From: Persicaria tinctoria
Taxonomy: Eukaryota > Streptophyta > Magnoliopsida > Caryophyllales > Polygonaceae
Assembly: GCA_037127255.1 (NCBI GenBank)
Contig: JBANSL010000004.1
Location: forward strand, 69,896,627-69,960,626
DNA: 64,000 bases
Direction: 5' to 3'
The notes below the pieces were generated by a model. It saw nothing but the letters and a program-made list of their open reading frames with translations, did no database searches and was not told the origin of the DNA. Shown here piece by piece: positions 51,700 through 63,800 of the stretch; the first letter of the stretch is position 1; each line of letters opens with the position of its first letter. Position numbers and translations under genes: made by a program.

Positions 51700-54600
51700 T
51701 GTAACGGCCCAGAATTATGATTTCTGGGTTACGTTTCAAGGGATAAAACCCCTTGTTCGGATCTTGCAATCCAGGTACGGGTCGAGGTTTCGAACTCATT
51801 TTAAGATTTATAGAAAGAGGGATTTCAACCCTAAACACCCCGAAGGGCCGTTGGGTACCCTTAACCTGTCCTAAGACTATGTCGCAAAATCCATTTCAAC
51901 GGGAGTAAAGCGGAAGGAAAGTAAAGATACAAGTGCCACGGCAGAGCCGGGTCAAAATATGATCAACCATTCAAATTCGAGCCATAATTAAATTAGTGAA
52001 GTTGGAATCTCAACTCTCTCTTTCCGTCATGTTAGACCCAGCGGTCATGGACTCAAATCAGCATCAATAGTAGTAAGCACAACGGATACCTAAAAAAATT
52101 GATATGGGGCGGGATCAGTTCGATGCCCACTTTAGCTCTGCATCCCAACCCTAAGCACACATATACGCTATACCTAATAAAGATGCTCTAATGCAGTACG
52201 AAATTCAAACACACTAGCATGCTCCTAGTTCATAATAATGTGCAGAATACTGTAAAGGGCCCAAGACAATGCCAAGTGGCATATCCCTCTCCTACCTCCA
52301 CCCCTTCCGATAGGTGGAGACTGGCCAGCTCATGAATGCATTCATTCATAATTGGGGGGCACGCATGCCTAACCCGCTCCACAATAAAGTCCGCAGGCAT
52401 AATATAAGGAAGTCATGACTCGATTGACTCAGGGTACCCGATGAGGCTGGGCTACCCTATGACCCTAGAAAAGACTCTAGGACTATCACAGATAACGGCC
52501 GCTCTGTTTACATACGCATAAAGAAATAGAATGCTCAACGATCGATGCAACCTATCATGGTACTACATGACATGCTGATCATGAATGCAAGCACCTAGTA
52601 TATCATGCACCTAAAGCAGGGAATAGCTCTATTCAGTCTGAGTAAGCTCCGAAGAGACTTACCTGGAGATGCAGAACAGCAAGATAACACAAGCAAGGGC
52701 CCAAATGCAAGTCCAAAGCAATCCAAAAGCAATACACACCTATCATCAAGTCATTTCCATAAGCTATCGGGCTAACATTCATATACACAGAACCCAAGTT
52801 CCCAACATTCTCAAAACCAATCGATAGTAAAACCACTTTCCAAAACATTTCCGATACGATCAACATCAACCAAAATCATTCACTCCCGATCAACCTCATT
52901 GATAAAATCGTATCAACCATATTTTCCAACTTTTAAATCTCAAATTAAGTCAACTCCTTTTCAAAACAATTTCCCAAATCCTCTCTGGTCAAAATCCATT
53001 AATAAAATATTATCCTTTAAATCCACTTACTATTATTATTTTATCAAACAACTCCGACAAGGTTAGATCATTTCCAAAAATCCTCTTCTTAATTTCTATT
53101 AAATTCTTTTCCATTCATCAAATCAATTTCCAACCTTGAAAACCTTTTCCCAATTCTCTTTCAAATCCAAGTCCAAATAATATATTTTAAATCCCTTTAT
53201 ATTTTAAGATCCATAATTTAATAATATATATATAATCCAATTAGTTAATAATTTAACAATTTCCGAAAATTACCCGAAATCAAGTCTTATATTTAAGGCC
53301 AAATTGCAGAAAACCACCCTTTAAATATGCTGTTTTGCGTGAAACCACCCCTTAAAATGAAAATTCCAGAAAACCACCCTTTAAAACCTTTTTGTTTGCA
53401 AAGTCACACCCATCACCAATTTTTCGTTAATTAAATGTTAAAGTGTGTGGAAATTTAATTATACCCCTTATTATTATTATTTTACTCATTTCAATTGATA
53501 TTAGTTGATATTTAACTTTTAACATGTTTTTCAAAAGTAATTTTTTTAAATAAAATATCATTTTTTAAATATAATTTCATAATTATCAGTAAAAACACTC
53601 TATAAAAAATAGATATGATTAATGTTTTATACGGAGTATATTTTAAAAAGTGTATATTACTAAAGGGCTACTCAAAGAAAATAAATTTTTAAAAAATGAT
53701 ATGTTATATAGTTTTTATTATTCTAAAATAGGTTCACTATTCCACATACATTTTTAGAATAATAAAAACTATATGAAACATTATTTTTTAAAAAAAATTA
53801 TTTTCTTCAAGTAGCCCTAGTATTACACATTTTTTTATATGTATAAAACATAAATTACACATCGATTTTTTATAAAGTTTTTTTGTAAGTATGAAATTAT
53901 TTTAAAAAACATTTTTTTTATATTTATAGTGTTTTTTGCTTTTGAAAAACATGTTAAAAGTTAAATATCAACTAATATCAATTAAAATGAGTAAAATAAT
54001 AATAATAATAAGGGGTATAATTAAATTTCCACACACTTTAACATTTAATTAACGAAAATTGGGTGATGGGTGTGACTTTGCAAACAAAACGGTTTTAAAG
54101 GGTGGTTTTCTGGAATTTTCGTTTTAAGGGGTGGTTTCACGCAAAACAACATATTTAAAGGGTGGTTTTCTGCAATTTGGCCTATATTTAATACACATTT
54201 TATAAACACAATTCATGACAAAATTAGGGCCAAAGGAAGGAATATGCCCAAATCCCCTTTATTTTCGGATCCAGACCAACCAGCCCAGCCCAACCCAGCT
54301 CTCTTTTAAATGAACTGAACCGAACCGGTTTAGTTAAACAAACCCCCTGAACCGGACCATGAAACAAAACAAATAAAACCGAACCCGACCGGTACTGTTC
54401 ACTGTCTCCCCAAAACGTCGATTGAAAATCTGGAAGGAGGAAGAGAGAGAGCAAGGGCGGTCGGCGGTGGCTGGTTGCTCCGGCCATTCAACCCGGCACC
54501 ACCGGCATGGAATCGGACAAGAAAGAAGAGAGAGAAAGGATTCTCACCGAGGTCGAACTCTTCACCGGAGGATCCGTCGAGGGCTCGATTCGGCTTCGCC

Positions 54601-55489
54601 GGTATCGGAATCGAATGAGGTTGCCTGGGTCGACAATGGAAGGTCAAAAAGGTGGGACCTTTATCGAGTTTAAGAGCGAAATGAGAGGCGGGGGCTTACC
54701 ATCTTCGAATCTGGAAAACAGGGCTCACACAAGAGGGGGAAGGGCTCGACAGAGGTGCTGCCGGCGGCTCCTGGGCTTGAACCTCAGCCGGCTCGTGTTG
54801 CTGGTTCCGAAGGAGGAGGAGTGAAGGAGCAAGTTGAGCGGTGGGCTCTCCTCTCGGCTAAACAGAGCGAGAGAAGGGATGATGTCGGAAAGAGAAGCAA
54901 AGGGGGGAAAGGGCAGCGTGGTGAAGGTGGTTGTGGTGGCTACTGGCGGCGTCTGAACAAGAGTGACGCTGGTCTGGTGGCGGCAATGGGGAGAGGAGAA
55001 GGGGTTCCTCTTGCCCTCGGCAACCCACAAGGAACAGGGGGATGGTGTTTGGGGTTTCCTGATTTTTTGAAGGGGAGAAAGTGATAGGCCATAGGTGATG
55101 AACTGGCAAAACAGAGAGGTGCTAGCTACTATTTGTTCTCTAAAAGGGGTGCAATAAAAGTAGAGGTGGGGAAGTATAGATAAGATTTTTCCCAAGTGAG
55201 AGGTGATGAATTGGATTAAGAAAATTGGTCAAATATGGGATCAATTGTAGAGATTTGGGTAAGAATTGGTGGTATGGGACGGAAAGAATTTTTGAATCCC
55301 GAGGAGAAAGACGGATTCAATCGTTAAAGTTACAAATTGGGCCGGAATTCGCTTTAAAATTTTCAATTTTGATTTAGTAAATTAAAGACGAGTTTTCCCT
55401 GAAATTACCCGAATTAAATCCGATTCAAATTCATTTTTAATTTTTTTTTTTTTTTCGAAAATTAGGATTTAAAAATCCAAGCCTTTACA
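51700..55489 (-). mobile_element. Solo LTR of a Ty3-type retrotransposon
   Basis: The block starts TGTAACGGCCCAG and ends CTTTACA, flanked by AAATT (51695-51699 and 55490-55494). No second copy of the sequence and no internal genes are present, so it is a solo LTR. Without the MITE inserted in it, the LTR is about 2.9 kb, as in Tekay/Del- or Retand-type Ty3 elements. Minus orientation is inferred because such LTRs commonly end GGGCCGTTACA. The GC-rich open frames at 54220-55195 overlap on both strands and show no domain. Confidence 0.82.
53297..54182. mobile_element. Fold-back MULE-type MITE
   Basis: The ends GGCCAAATTGCAGAAAACC and the complement open inverted repeats that extend over most of the 886 bp, making the element almost one long hairpin. 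The repeats contain ACCACCCTTTAAA units. A perfect 9-bp duplication TATATTTAA flanks it (53288-53296 and 54183-54191). No coding capacity. Confidence 0.93.
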
Positions 55490-55494
55490 AAATT

Positions 55495-55627
55495 AGACTA
55501 CACATTTGTTTACATAAATAAGTATGCAATCACTATATATATATAAGTATGACTCCATAATTTATACTTTGGGGGGAATATGAATATGCGTACATAATAT
55601 AATAGTAGGAGCGAAATAAATACTAAC
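55495..55627 (-). other. Probable Harbinger ORF1 intron
   Basis: AT-rich sequence between the GTTAGT donor after the first ORF1 exon and the solo LTR. The acceptor must lie left of the LTR near 51695 but is not clear. Nothing else is seen here. Confidence 0.45.
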
Positions 55628-55897
55628 CACATCGAGTTGGTTAACACCGCTTGGCGGATTGGCGTTTGCCTTCCTCAAGCTTGCCCTCCAAAGCGAGCAT
55701 TGATGATTAATAACCTTGAAACGAGATTCAATTGAATCTCTTCTACGAGACACCCCAATTGTCGAGTGTTGAGTAAATAAAGTTAAAACTCTATTCCAAA
55801 AAGAGTCGGAGGCTTGATAATTCCTGACGGCACCATCTTCGGAAATAGAAACTCATGCTTCACATAAAGTTGTATCCTCGGAGATACTCCAATTCAT
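55628..55897 (-). pseudogene. Harbinger ORF1, SANT-like N-terminal exon
   Basis: ATG at 55897 opens MNWSISEDTTLCEA, then a TGA (55853-55855) where the family has Trp (CEAWVSIS). The frame then continues with VSISEDGAV, NYQASDSFWNRV, RRRDSIESRFKVINHQCSLWRASL and a GTTAGT donor. The spaced tryptophans and the SRF-x-x-I-N-x-x-x-x-x-W pattern are the Myb/SANT-like domain of PIF/Harbinger ORF1, which binds the element ends and brings in the transposase. The nonsense codon is a TGG-to-TGA change. No clear start lies further upstream. Confidence 0.88.
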
Positions 55898-56366
55898 ACC
55901 TCTATTTATGAACTCATGATAATATTTGATTTAATGAAAAAAGATGAAGAAAATAGAGAAATTTGAGAGCTGACTTGTAGTATTAAAATGAAGCACATAA
56001 CTACTGCTTCAATGCTCCGTTTAAATATTGTTTTTTTTTTGTGCCCATCCAAAATGTTACCGTTGAACATTTGTTTGAAATTTTTTTACCGTTGTAAATT
56101 AATTTGCTTGGATGGTCATCCTTTTTGGTGAAAGTAATTGAAAAGCAAGTTTTTTGGTAAAAGGAAAAATGGAAAAGGAAAAAAGTGATGCAGATGATTG
56201 TGGCAGAGGAGGGACTCACCCATTTTGCACTCTCCCAACAATCCATGAGAATATGAACGGGGTTAAAAAAATTAGCTTTTTGGACGGCCAAAATACATGG
56301 AATGTAAACACATATTTGGGATGGGAGTTTATATTTTAACATTTTAGCTTGGGGATGTGGATGGTC
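55898..56366. other. Right subterminal region of the Harbinger element
   Basis: AT-rich upstream region of ORF1, presumably its promoter, ending in the right TIR (56353-56366). The mutually antisense open frames at 56001-56342 have no recognisable features. Confidence 0.6.
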
Positions 56367-56369
56367 TTA

Positions 56370-57219
56370 GACCATCCGCAACCATGGGGTAACCTCTTTT
56401 CCCCTTTTTTTCTCATCTTTCTATCACAACTTTACAACTCATTTATTTTTTTGTTTAAAATAATTTTCACTTTTTCTACCTCTTTCTAAAAGGTTTCCTC
56501 TACAACCATGTGAAACTTCTTTTACCTCTTTTCAAATTTATTTTCACTTTTTCTTTTCCTTTATATATCATTCCCTTTATTATATATGTATCATCATATA
56601 TTATTGTGAATTATTTTTATTTATAATTTTATAAATAAATAAAAATAGCAAGTAGTTAATATAAATATATTTTATTACATCTAGATTAAAATAAAAAAAA
56701 TAGTTAGAAACATTATAACATACAGAAATACTAATCGAATGACCTATAAATTCGGATCATAACCTTGGAATTGGTTCCACAAGTTTGAAACATTATAGCA
56801 TACGCAAATGCTAAAGACATATTTGGAATGAGTGGAGTATTTGGATTATTGTGATCCATAGTTAAGAAAATAGGTGCAACTATAATAGATCAAGATGGGG
56901 GTATATATAGGGTAAAATTGGGTTCAAATTATAGAAAAAAAATAAAATTAAACCAATGAGATATTTTATTTTAAAAAAAATGAAATATAAATATATTTTT
57001 ATTTCATTTTAAACACTATTACAATTAATAAATCTAAATGGAAAAGAGAAGATCCTACTTTATCATTAAAAAAAAGAAAATAAAATTAGAAAAGGGAAGA
57101 GGTTACCTCTCTCTACCAAGGTAGCCCCTTCTCACCCCTTACCTTAAGGTAAACCCCACAACCATGGACTTACCTTTTAGCAACCATAAGGTAGGTAAAA
57201 CTCATGGTTGCTCATGCTC
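56370..57219. mobile_element. Tourist-like (Harbinger) MITE
   Basis: Imperfect inverted repeats GACCATCCGCAACCATGGGG (56370) and, on the complement of the right end, GAGCATGAGCAACCATGAG are flanked by TTA (56367-56369 and 57220-57222). The left TTA is also the right target duplication of the large Harbinger element. The body is AT-rich with GGTAACCTC / GAGGTTACC subterminal words and no genes. Confidence 0.82.
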
Positions 57220-57491
57220 TTACCATTTTCTAAAAAAATGGGTTATTTTTTCTGTCTCCTCTCAGCACTCTCTCTCTCCCTTCTCTCATTAATTTTCTTT
57301 TTTGTTATCTACACGGTCACATATCGCCATCGGCACGGTGCCGGTGGCGAGCTCCCAAGTCGACAGGACATGTTGCCGATCTCGAGCTCCCAAGTCGGCA
57401 GGATATGTTGCCGATCCCGAGCTCCCAACTCGACATCCAAAGCCCAAGGTAATTTCGAAAGTCTATAAAAGAAGCAATGTCGGAGTGAAAT

Positions 57492-60400
57492 ATGAATGTA
57501 TTCGATTCAAAATCCCTATTCTTACATCGGAAAGAAATGGCGTTATCGGAAGAAGATGGCGGAGGCGATTTACCGTTCGACATTTTTAGCTATAGTGATC
57601 CGGAGGAGCTCGTGAAGAATCTCGAGGTAAGTTATTATTGTTACAGCGGATCGTTTATATATAGCGGAACCGTTATATAATTATGTTTGAATAGAATCAT
57701 ATTATAGGGGAAATATATATAGCGGAAATATTTTATATAATTAAGTTTGAATAGAATCATATTATAGCGGAACGTTTATATAGAGGGAACCTTTATATAA
57801 TTATATTTGAATGGGTATGTTGTTTGAATCGAAACATAATAAAGCATAGTTTTGTAAAACGAAACCATCATATAATATAGCGTTATTGATAATATTTTGT
57901 AAAATTCCATATAGTGAGATTGTGTGCGAAAAAGTTCTTAGTACATAAGTGACATTATGTAGGAACAAAACCAACCTCTAGATGTGGGTACAGAATATGG
58001 TTCAATGTTTACAGTCGATGGTTATTGGGCTGATCAAGTAAACATGAAGGCATGGGCTAGATACGTAAGGAAGATTAAAAACATGGTACTTGTGATCACT
58101 CGGTCATGGAAAAAAAAATGAGTGGATTGGGTACCTTTCGTCTAGTGTGTGATAAGTACGGAGGGGGTCGAGATATTCCAGATGTCGACTTGGATTTTCC
58201 TCCCGCAGTGAGTAGGCGAGGGAGAACGACGAAGCTCGGATGCTTGTTTGAGCTGGAGGGTCGTCAAAAAAATGCTGACAATTGGACCATGAAGGTTATA
58301 TGCGGTGTGCATAACCACAAGCTAAACGATGTGATGTTAGGACATCCCTATGCCGGTAGATTAACCCCAGATCAACATCGGCAGGTTCGTCGTGATACCG
58401 TGATTGGGTTAAGACCGCGGGATATGCTGTGCGGGATGAAGTATGATGATCATGACTGCGTGACAGACATTCGTCAAGTGTACAATGCACGAGCCCAGTT
58501 GCGGAGAAGCGCTGCAGAAGGACGAAGGGACCTGCCTCGAGCGCTTCACAAACTCCACCAAAAGGGATACTTTATCTCCACACGGAAGTCCTCTAAAGCA
58601 GGAGTAGACGAGGTTACTAACGTGTTTTTGTCACATCCGAACTCGCGACATCTTCTGATCTTGTTTCCGTATGTTATCGTGATGGACTCGACCTACAAGA
58701 CGAACGAGTAAGAGGAATCACATTTCTGTCGACTACTTTTATATCTGTCATACGTTGTAGCATTTTGTTTGACTAATTCATGTTCATGTGGTAGGTACGA
58801 AATGTCGTTGCTAGAGATCGTTGGGATTACTAGCACGAAGAACGCATTTGCAATTGTGTTTGTATTCATGGCAGGGGAGAGCACATATCACTATAGTTGG
58901 GCACTACGGCGACTACGCCATTTGTGCGGTCAACGACTCCCAGAAGTAATTCTTAAAGACAGAGAGTTGGGTCTTATCAAGGCTCTTCGGGAGGAGTTTC
59001 CCACGGTAAAGCATATGTTGGGCTCCTATCATATTATGTGCAACATTGAAATGAAGGGTAGGATCACGAAATCAAGCGACAAGCGAACCGCCTTCTACAA
59101 TGAATGCAAGGCCTTATTTGAGTCAAAGATTGAAGAAAGTTATGAAGTGCGTCTACAAGCGATGAAGTCGAAATGGGAGGCACGATGGGGTCTTATGAAC
59201 TACCTTGAAGACACCTGGCTCATAGAATTCAAGGAGGCAATTGTTCGTGCATGGGTTGATAAGTTCCTACATCTTGGGATGCGAACTACGAATAAGTAAG
59301 TGACATTGAATTGTATACATTTGTAATTATTATAATATTTAAGTATCATATAAAAGTCAAACTAATAGATTTTTTATGCTATAGTGTCGAGTCAGCACAT
59401 GCAAAATTAAAGTCCATGCTAGGGACGGTTGTTGGTGGGTTCATTGACGTAACAGAATGCATTGACAACATGGTCAATGAACAGGTAGACCAACTCAGAG
59501 GGTTCCTTGAGAAGTCACGGTTGACAATCAAACGGTGTGTCATGAGTGAACCAATATAATTTTCGCCCCGCTATTGATGCTGGTGACTGATGAGTGCTTC
59601 GATCTTCTGCTGGCCAACTACAACAAGGCGAAGGCACTTCCAACTAGTCATGATGGTGTTTGCAGGGATCGCCATTGGAGGGACGCTTACGGTGTTCCAT
59701 GTGTACATGAGTTCTTAGACGCGATCGCAAACCGACAACCTATTAGGCCATCGCAAATTCATCCCTTTTGGAAGCAAGTAATGTGGGATCCACTAATTCC
59801 TCCCCAAGAATCCAGTGGCGGCAACGATGACGCAACTCCAAACAGTCAGGAATTTGTCAGCCTTCGAAGGGAGATTGATGGCAACAACCTCACGCCTGAT
59901 CAGCAGGATTTGATGGGCGAGGCATACTTCAACATGAACAACCCTGAGTTGTCTACCATGATAGAGCCAACGGGGATCCATCGAAGGGGTCGTCCCACAG
60001 GGGGACGATCATTGCAGCGTGACCCATTTGGCCTTGAGCACGGGAGACGAGAGGGTGGTGCTCGGGCGCGTGGTAGAGGCCGATCAAGAGGTAGAGGTCG
60101 GCAGACAGATCGGGAGGTAGATCCTTCGGGATTGTTGACTACTCACATCCATAACTTCATGCTCAACTTTGTTGATCGAAGTAGCCCGATTTCTGCTGAT
60201 GGTCATTGGGGTTATCGTGCCTTAGCGGCTGTTCTTGGGTATGGAGAAGACCAGTACATGCGAGTCAGAAGAGAGGCCGCTCAAAAGCTTCGAGGGAATA
60301 GGTGGTTGTACCAACTAGCAACCCTATTACACTCGATTGACGATCTCATCGAGAATGTTGATCTGCAAGACCCTGCTCCTTGTTTACATCGTCATCAAAA

Positions 60401-60605
60401 CTGGATGGAGGCACTTATGGTCCCACTTGCTGTAGCAACCTTGTACAACAAGGCCGTTGTTGTCCTAAGTGTCGACCATCCTCACACCTGCTTTTTTATT
60501 GTCGCGAATGGGTCGAACCAAACTCCATCAACTGAGGTTATTACAGTAGCCTGGCTGGCAAGAGTCCATTGGAGCCCCGTGTGGCTATTGCAAGGGTCAC
60601 CTTGA
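57492..60605 (+). pseudogene. MULE transposase with C-terminal pseudo-OTU domain
   Basis: Inferred exons are 57492-57626 (a well-placed ATG is at 57537), 57963-58707, 58795-59295 and 59385-60605, with GT-AG introns and phases that match. The exons encode a FAR1-like DNA-binding region (MKAWARYVRKI; KLGCLFELEGR; CGVHNHKL) and the MULE DDE core with Asp in VMDSTYKTNE, Asp in KDRELGLIKAL and Glu in VESAHAKLK. A SWIM-like YGVPCVHEF follows, then an Arg/Gly-rich linker. The C-terminal 150 residues match OTU-type cysteine proteases, but the catalytic DGNCG is DGHWG (Trp codon at 60207-60209); a later His is kept in RVHWSPVWL. Frameshifts occur at an A-run near 58110 and by an extra TA near 59556, so this copy is probably inactive. 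Confidence 0.85.
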
Positions 60606-60882
60606 AAGGGCGGCATAGTAGTTGTGATGATTTTATTTTCACATACCGTACTTAATGTATTTGAATTGATACATCTATACATTTTGTAATCTCATGCAAT
60701 ATTAAAGATGTAGCAATCCTCAAGACGTACAGGGTTTTTTTAAGTTGCAATGTCCATACCAAAATAGAGTACATGAATAACAAGAACAACTATTTGCAAC
60801 AACAATACAAAAACAACTACTAGGAAAGACAATACATAAACAACAACTACGCTCAAGGCAGATTATATTTCCATGCAACTCA
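60606..60882. other. Gap between the convergent MULE genes
   Basis: AT-rich 3' untranslated sequence shared by the two convergent genes. No separate gene or clear terminator was seen. Confidence 0.5.
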
Positions 60883-63800
60883 TCAGGCGTCTGGCATAAA
60901 TTGGAAGAACTGAGATGCACGAACCTGAGTAGGCGCCACAGGCAACGTTCGTCCATGCGCTTCGTCAACGTATTCCCGAATCTCATCGTGTGGATACCAA
61001 TTGTCATTCCGAGCAAGCATAGAATCCAGACGAGAAAGCAACACCCCAATACACTGCATTTCAAACAATATGATGGTGATAACTGACATTGTATTAAACA
61101 AACAAACGAAAAAGAAAGGTCATTGGTATTATTCACATGTACCCGCTGATCGTACACGGCAACTGGCGGAGCAATGGCTTACGAAACCTGGTGGCTTGAG
61201 CTTTTGAAAACAAATGGATGGCCGTGTTCACCGCACCACCCCATGTACTCCGCTGAAACAACGTGTGGCTCAAGCGCTGCTCTATGTGCGCTGAATGATA
61301 TGTAAACACTTGGAACAATTAAATGGTCATCGCAACGCTCGTCCACTGGGTGCCACCGTAGCTTCAGGCCCTTGGGCTGTGGGGGTCTCTCTTCTTGAAG
61401 GGGGAGGATTCTCTCCATCGGGATCGTCTGCACATACCCAAATTGTCGCATAACTCTGTCCGGCATGTAGGCTTCCAAGACTCCAAAAAATTGTATTAAG
61501 CCTCTGTACCGAGAAACTTTGTAATACCCATCAAAGTCAAGGGGACCGTAGGGCATGAACTTGACGTCATCTGCCCGCATCGTTTCAAGGTTTTTGATAA
61601 ACTGCATAGTCCTCCCAGTGTTGATACTTGGTGTGGGTCGACTAGCATACCGCTTTGCTCAACGTGCGTCTCCATGGTCCGCGGGGTCCTCACAAACGTC
61701 GGGGGCGAACATTAGAAAGTGAGCGAAGATCCAATACTGAAATATCCCGACATATGTAAGTCATTGAGTTATATTAAATAATAACACACAACAAATTTAG
61801 GGGATCGAGACATACCTGTAGCAGAGAAGTACATCCCCCCAAGTTAGCCATCCCCCACCTCGATGAGATCCCCAGCTGCCGATACAGATAAGCCAGGACT
61901 CCCGCACCCCAAGCATACTCTAATATGATTTTGTGATCAGTCACGAAGTCCAAAGCAGCTACGGATATGGATGTCGTGGTCCTGTCGTTGAGCACCAAGC
62001 AGCCAAGAACCTCCAACAGATATCCTGATGCGATGACCCCAGGGGTGTCTCCGGGTTGAGAACTAGATTCGACACGTGAAAATCCAGGCTGTTGTGGAAA
62101 AAAGCATTCCCACTTCGTACGAAGTCGTGCGAGCCAAAGCCGATTTTTTCTATCATCCACTGCTATCGTAGAGGGTTTGTACTGTTAGGGACTAGTGCGC
62201 GTCCGTCGATTGCCAGACCAAACAACTTGTGCACATCGTGCAAAGTAATTGTCATCTCCCCCCATGGGAGATGGAAGTTGTTGGTCTCCGGATGCCAACG
62301 GTAGAGGAAGGCTTGGATTAGACAGTGATGAACTGTATCCATTCTGATGTCATCCAAGTGATGTAACCCACTCTGACTCGCCAGATACCACCAGTTCCAC
62401 TACCTAGGTACACGAGGTCAGTTGTGCGCTGTCTGCCGCCGATCTTCACGCCTGATGCTCTTGACCGTCATCTCCACCGCCTACAAAACATGTAATAAGA
62501 TTATCAGCTGCACAGTTGCACATAATATACCCGTAAATGTGACCAAATCCTTCATACATGTACACCCACCTCATTTTTCCACAGGCAGCGACACCTGTGA
62601 GTCGTGTAGTGTCGAAGTGGCTCGACAAACTTGGGGCGGCCGTCGTCCACATCCCTAAGGTTCAACTCGTCCAACATCCCGTAGCGGCAATTGGGGTTAT
62701 GCACGGGGTCTGTACTGGATACACCCCCAAATGTGTCAGCTGCCCCGAATGTGTTAAACACTGGTGTCGATGTACCAGCAGCTGGGTTTGATGAGGATGC
62801 ACCCTCGTCACGGAAGGCTGATGAGTCATTCCTGGCCAGATCGGCCACTGTCCAGATCCCACCACGGGCGTATAAATGGGGGTCTGGTGGACTTCGGGTT
62901 CCCACGCAGTCGAATGATGCATGAAGCCGGTGTTGGGTATGTGCGGGGTCTCTGGCACTTGTGACGTGTCGACATCGTCGACGGTGTAATCTTCCATAAA
63001 ATCCTCGTCGTCGCGGCAAAAAAATGACGTGCTAGCCCGCGCGGGCTTCTGCACCGGTTGCTCAATTGATGGTTGTCTGATGGCCGATGTGCTTGCTCTC
63101 GCCGGCTCTACAAGCCTATCACCTCGCCTCAGAGACGTCGTTGGCCTTACCCGTTCCCGCTGGGATACGGCCCGCCTCATCATCTACGTTATAAAATTTC
63201 ATATTCATTGTGTGAACATAAATTTCATATCTAAATTCCATATCTTTATCAGTTATGTGAACATAAATCCCATATCTAAATTCCATATCTTTATCCACTA
63301 TGTGATATATATTTATCTAAATTCCATTTAAATGTATATTTTATCTCAAATCCATGTCTACATTCAATATCTCAATTTCATATCTAAATTTCACATACCT
63401 CAACCTACATTTCTCTACATTCCATGTAAATCATGATTTTATCTACATTCCACATAAATCTACATTATCTAATTTTATAATTGCATTAAAAATTCCATAT
63501 CTACATTTTCATTCATTAAAAATTCCATATGTAATTCTCATGCATTAAGAATTCCACATCTAATTTTCATGAATTAAAAAATCTATATCTAATTTTCATG
63601 CATTAAGAATTCCATATCTATTTTTCATGAATTAAAAATTATATATCTCATTTTCATGCATTAAAAATTCCATATCTAATTTTATCTAAATTCCATATCT
63701 AATTTCCTTTTATAATTTCATTAAAAATTCCATAAAATCTTGACAATACCCTACATTTTATCTTTATTTCATTTAAATGTTGACCAATAATAACATAAAA

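Larger units (their letters stand above)
5438..56366 (+). mobile_element. PIF/Harbinger element expanded by nested insertions
   Basis: The left end GACCATCCACATCC (5438) is preceded by TTA. The right end is its exact reverse complement (ending 56366), followed by TTA. A 3-bp TTA duplication is typical of PIF/Harbinger. Between these ends lie pieces of the two genes such elements carry: the DDE transposase on the plus strand (6268-7084, 16218-16651), and the Myb/SANT-like ORF1 on the minus strand (55628-55897, 51391-51694, 34690-34989). All pieces are collinear and convergent. Removing four insertions (7085-16217, 16709-34561, 34990-51385, 51700-55489) leaves about 3.7 kb, a normal Harbinger size. 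The link between the distant ends is inferred from TIR identity plus gene collinearity. Confidence 0.82.

Noticed and set aside
54224..55195. Overlapping GC-rich frames suggesting a gene inside the solo LTR
   Set aside because: Frames are open on both strands with low-complexity content; the block is part of an LTR bounded by AAATT duplications.
51700..55489. Full-length LTR retrotransposon instead of a solo LTR
   Set aside because: No second copy of the terminal sequence, primer-binding site or pol motif lies between the two AAATT duplications.
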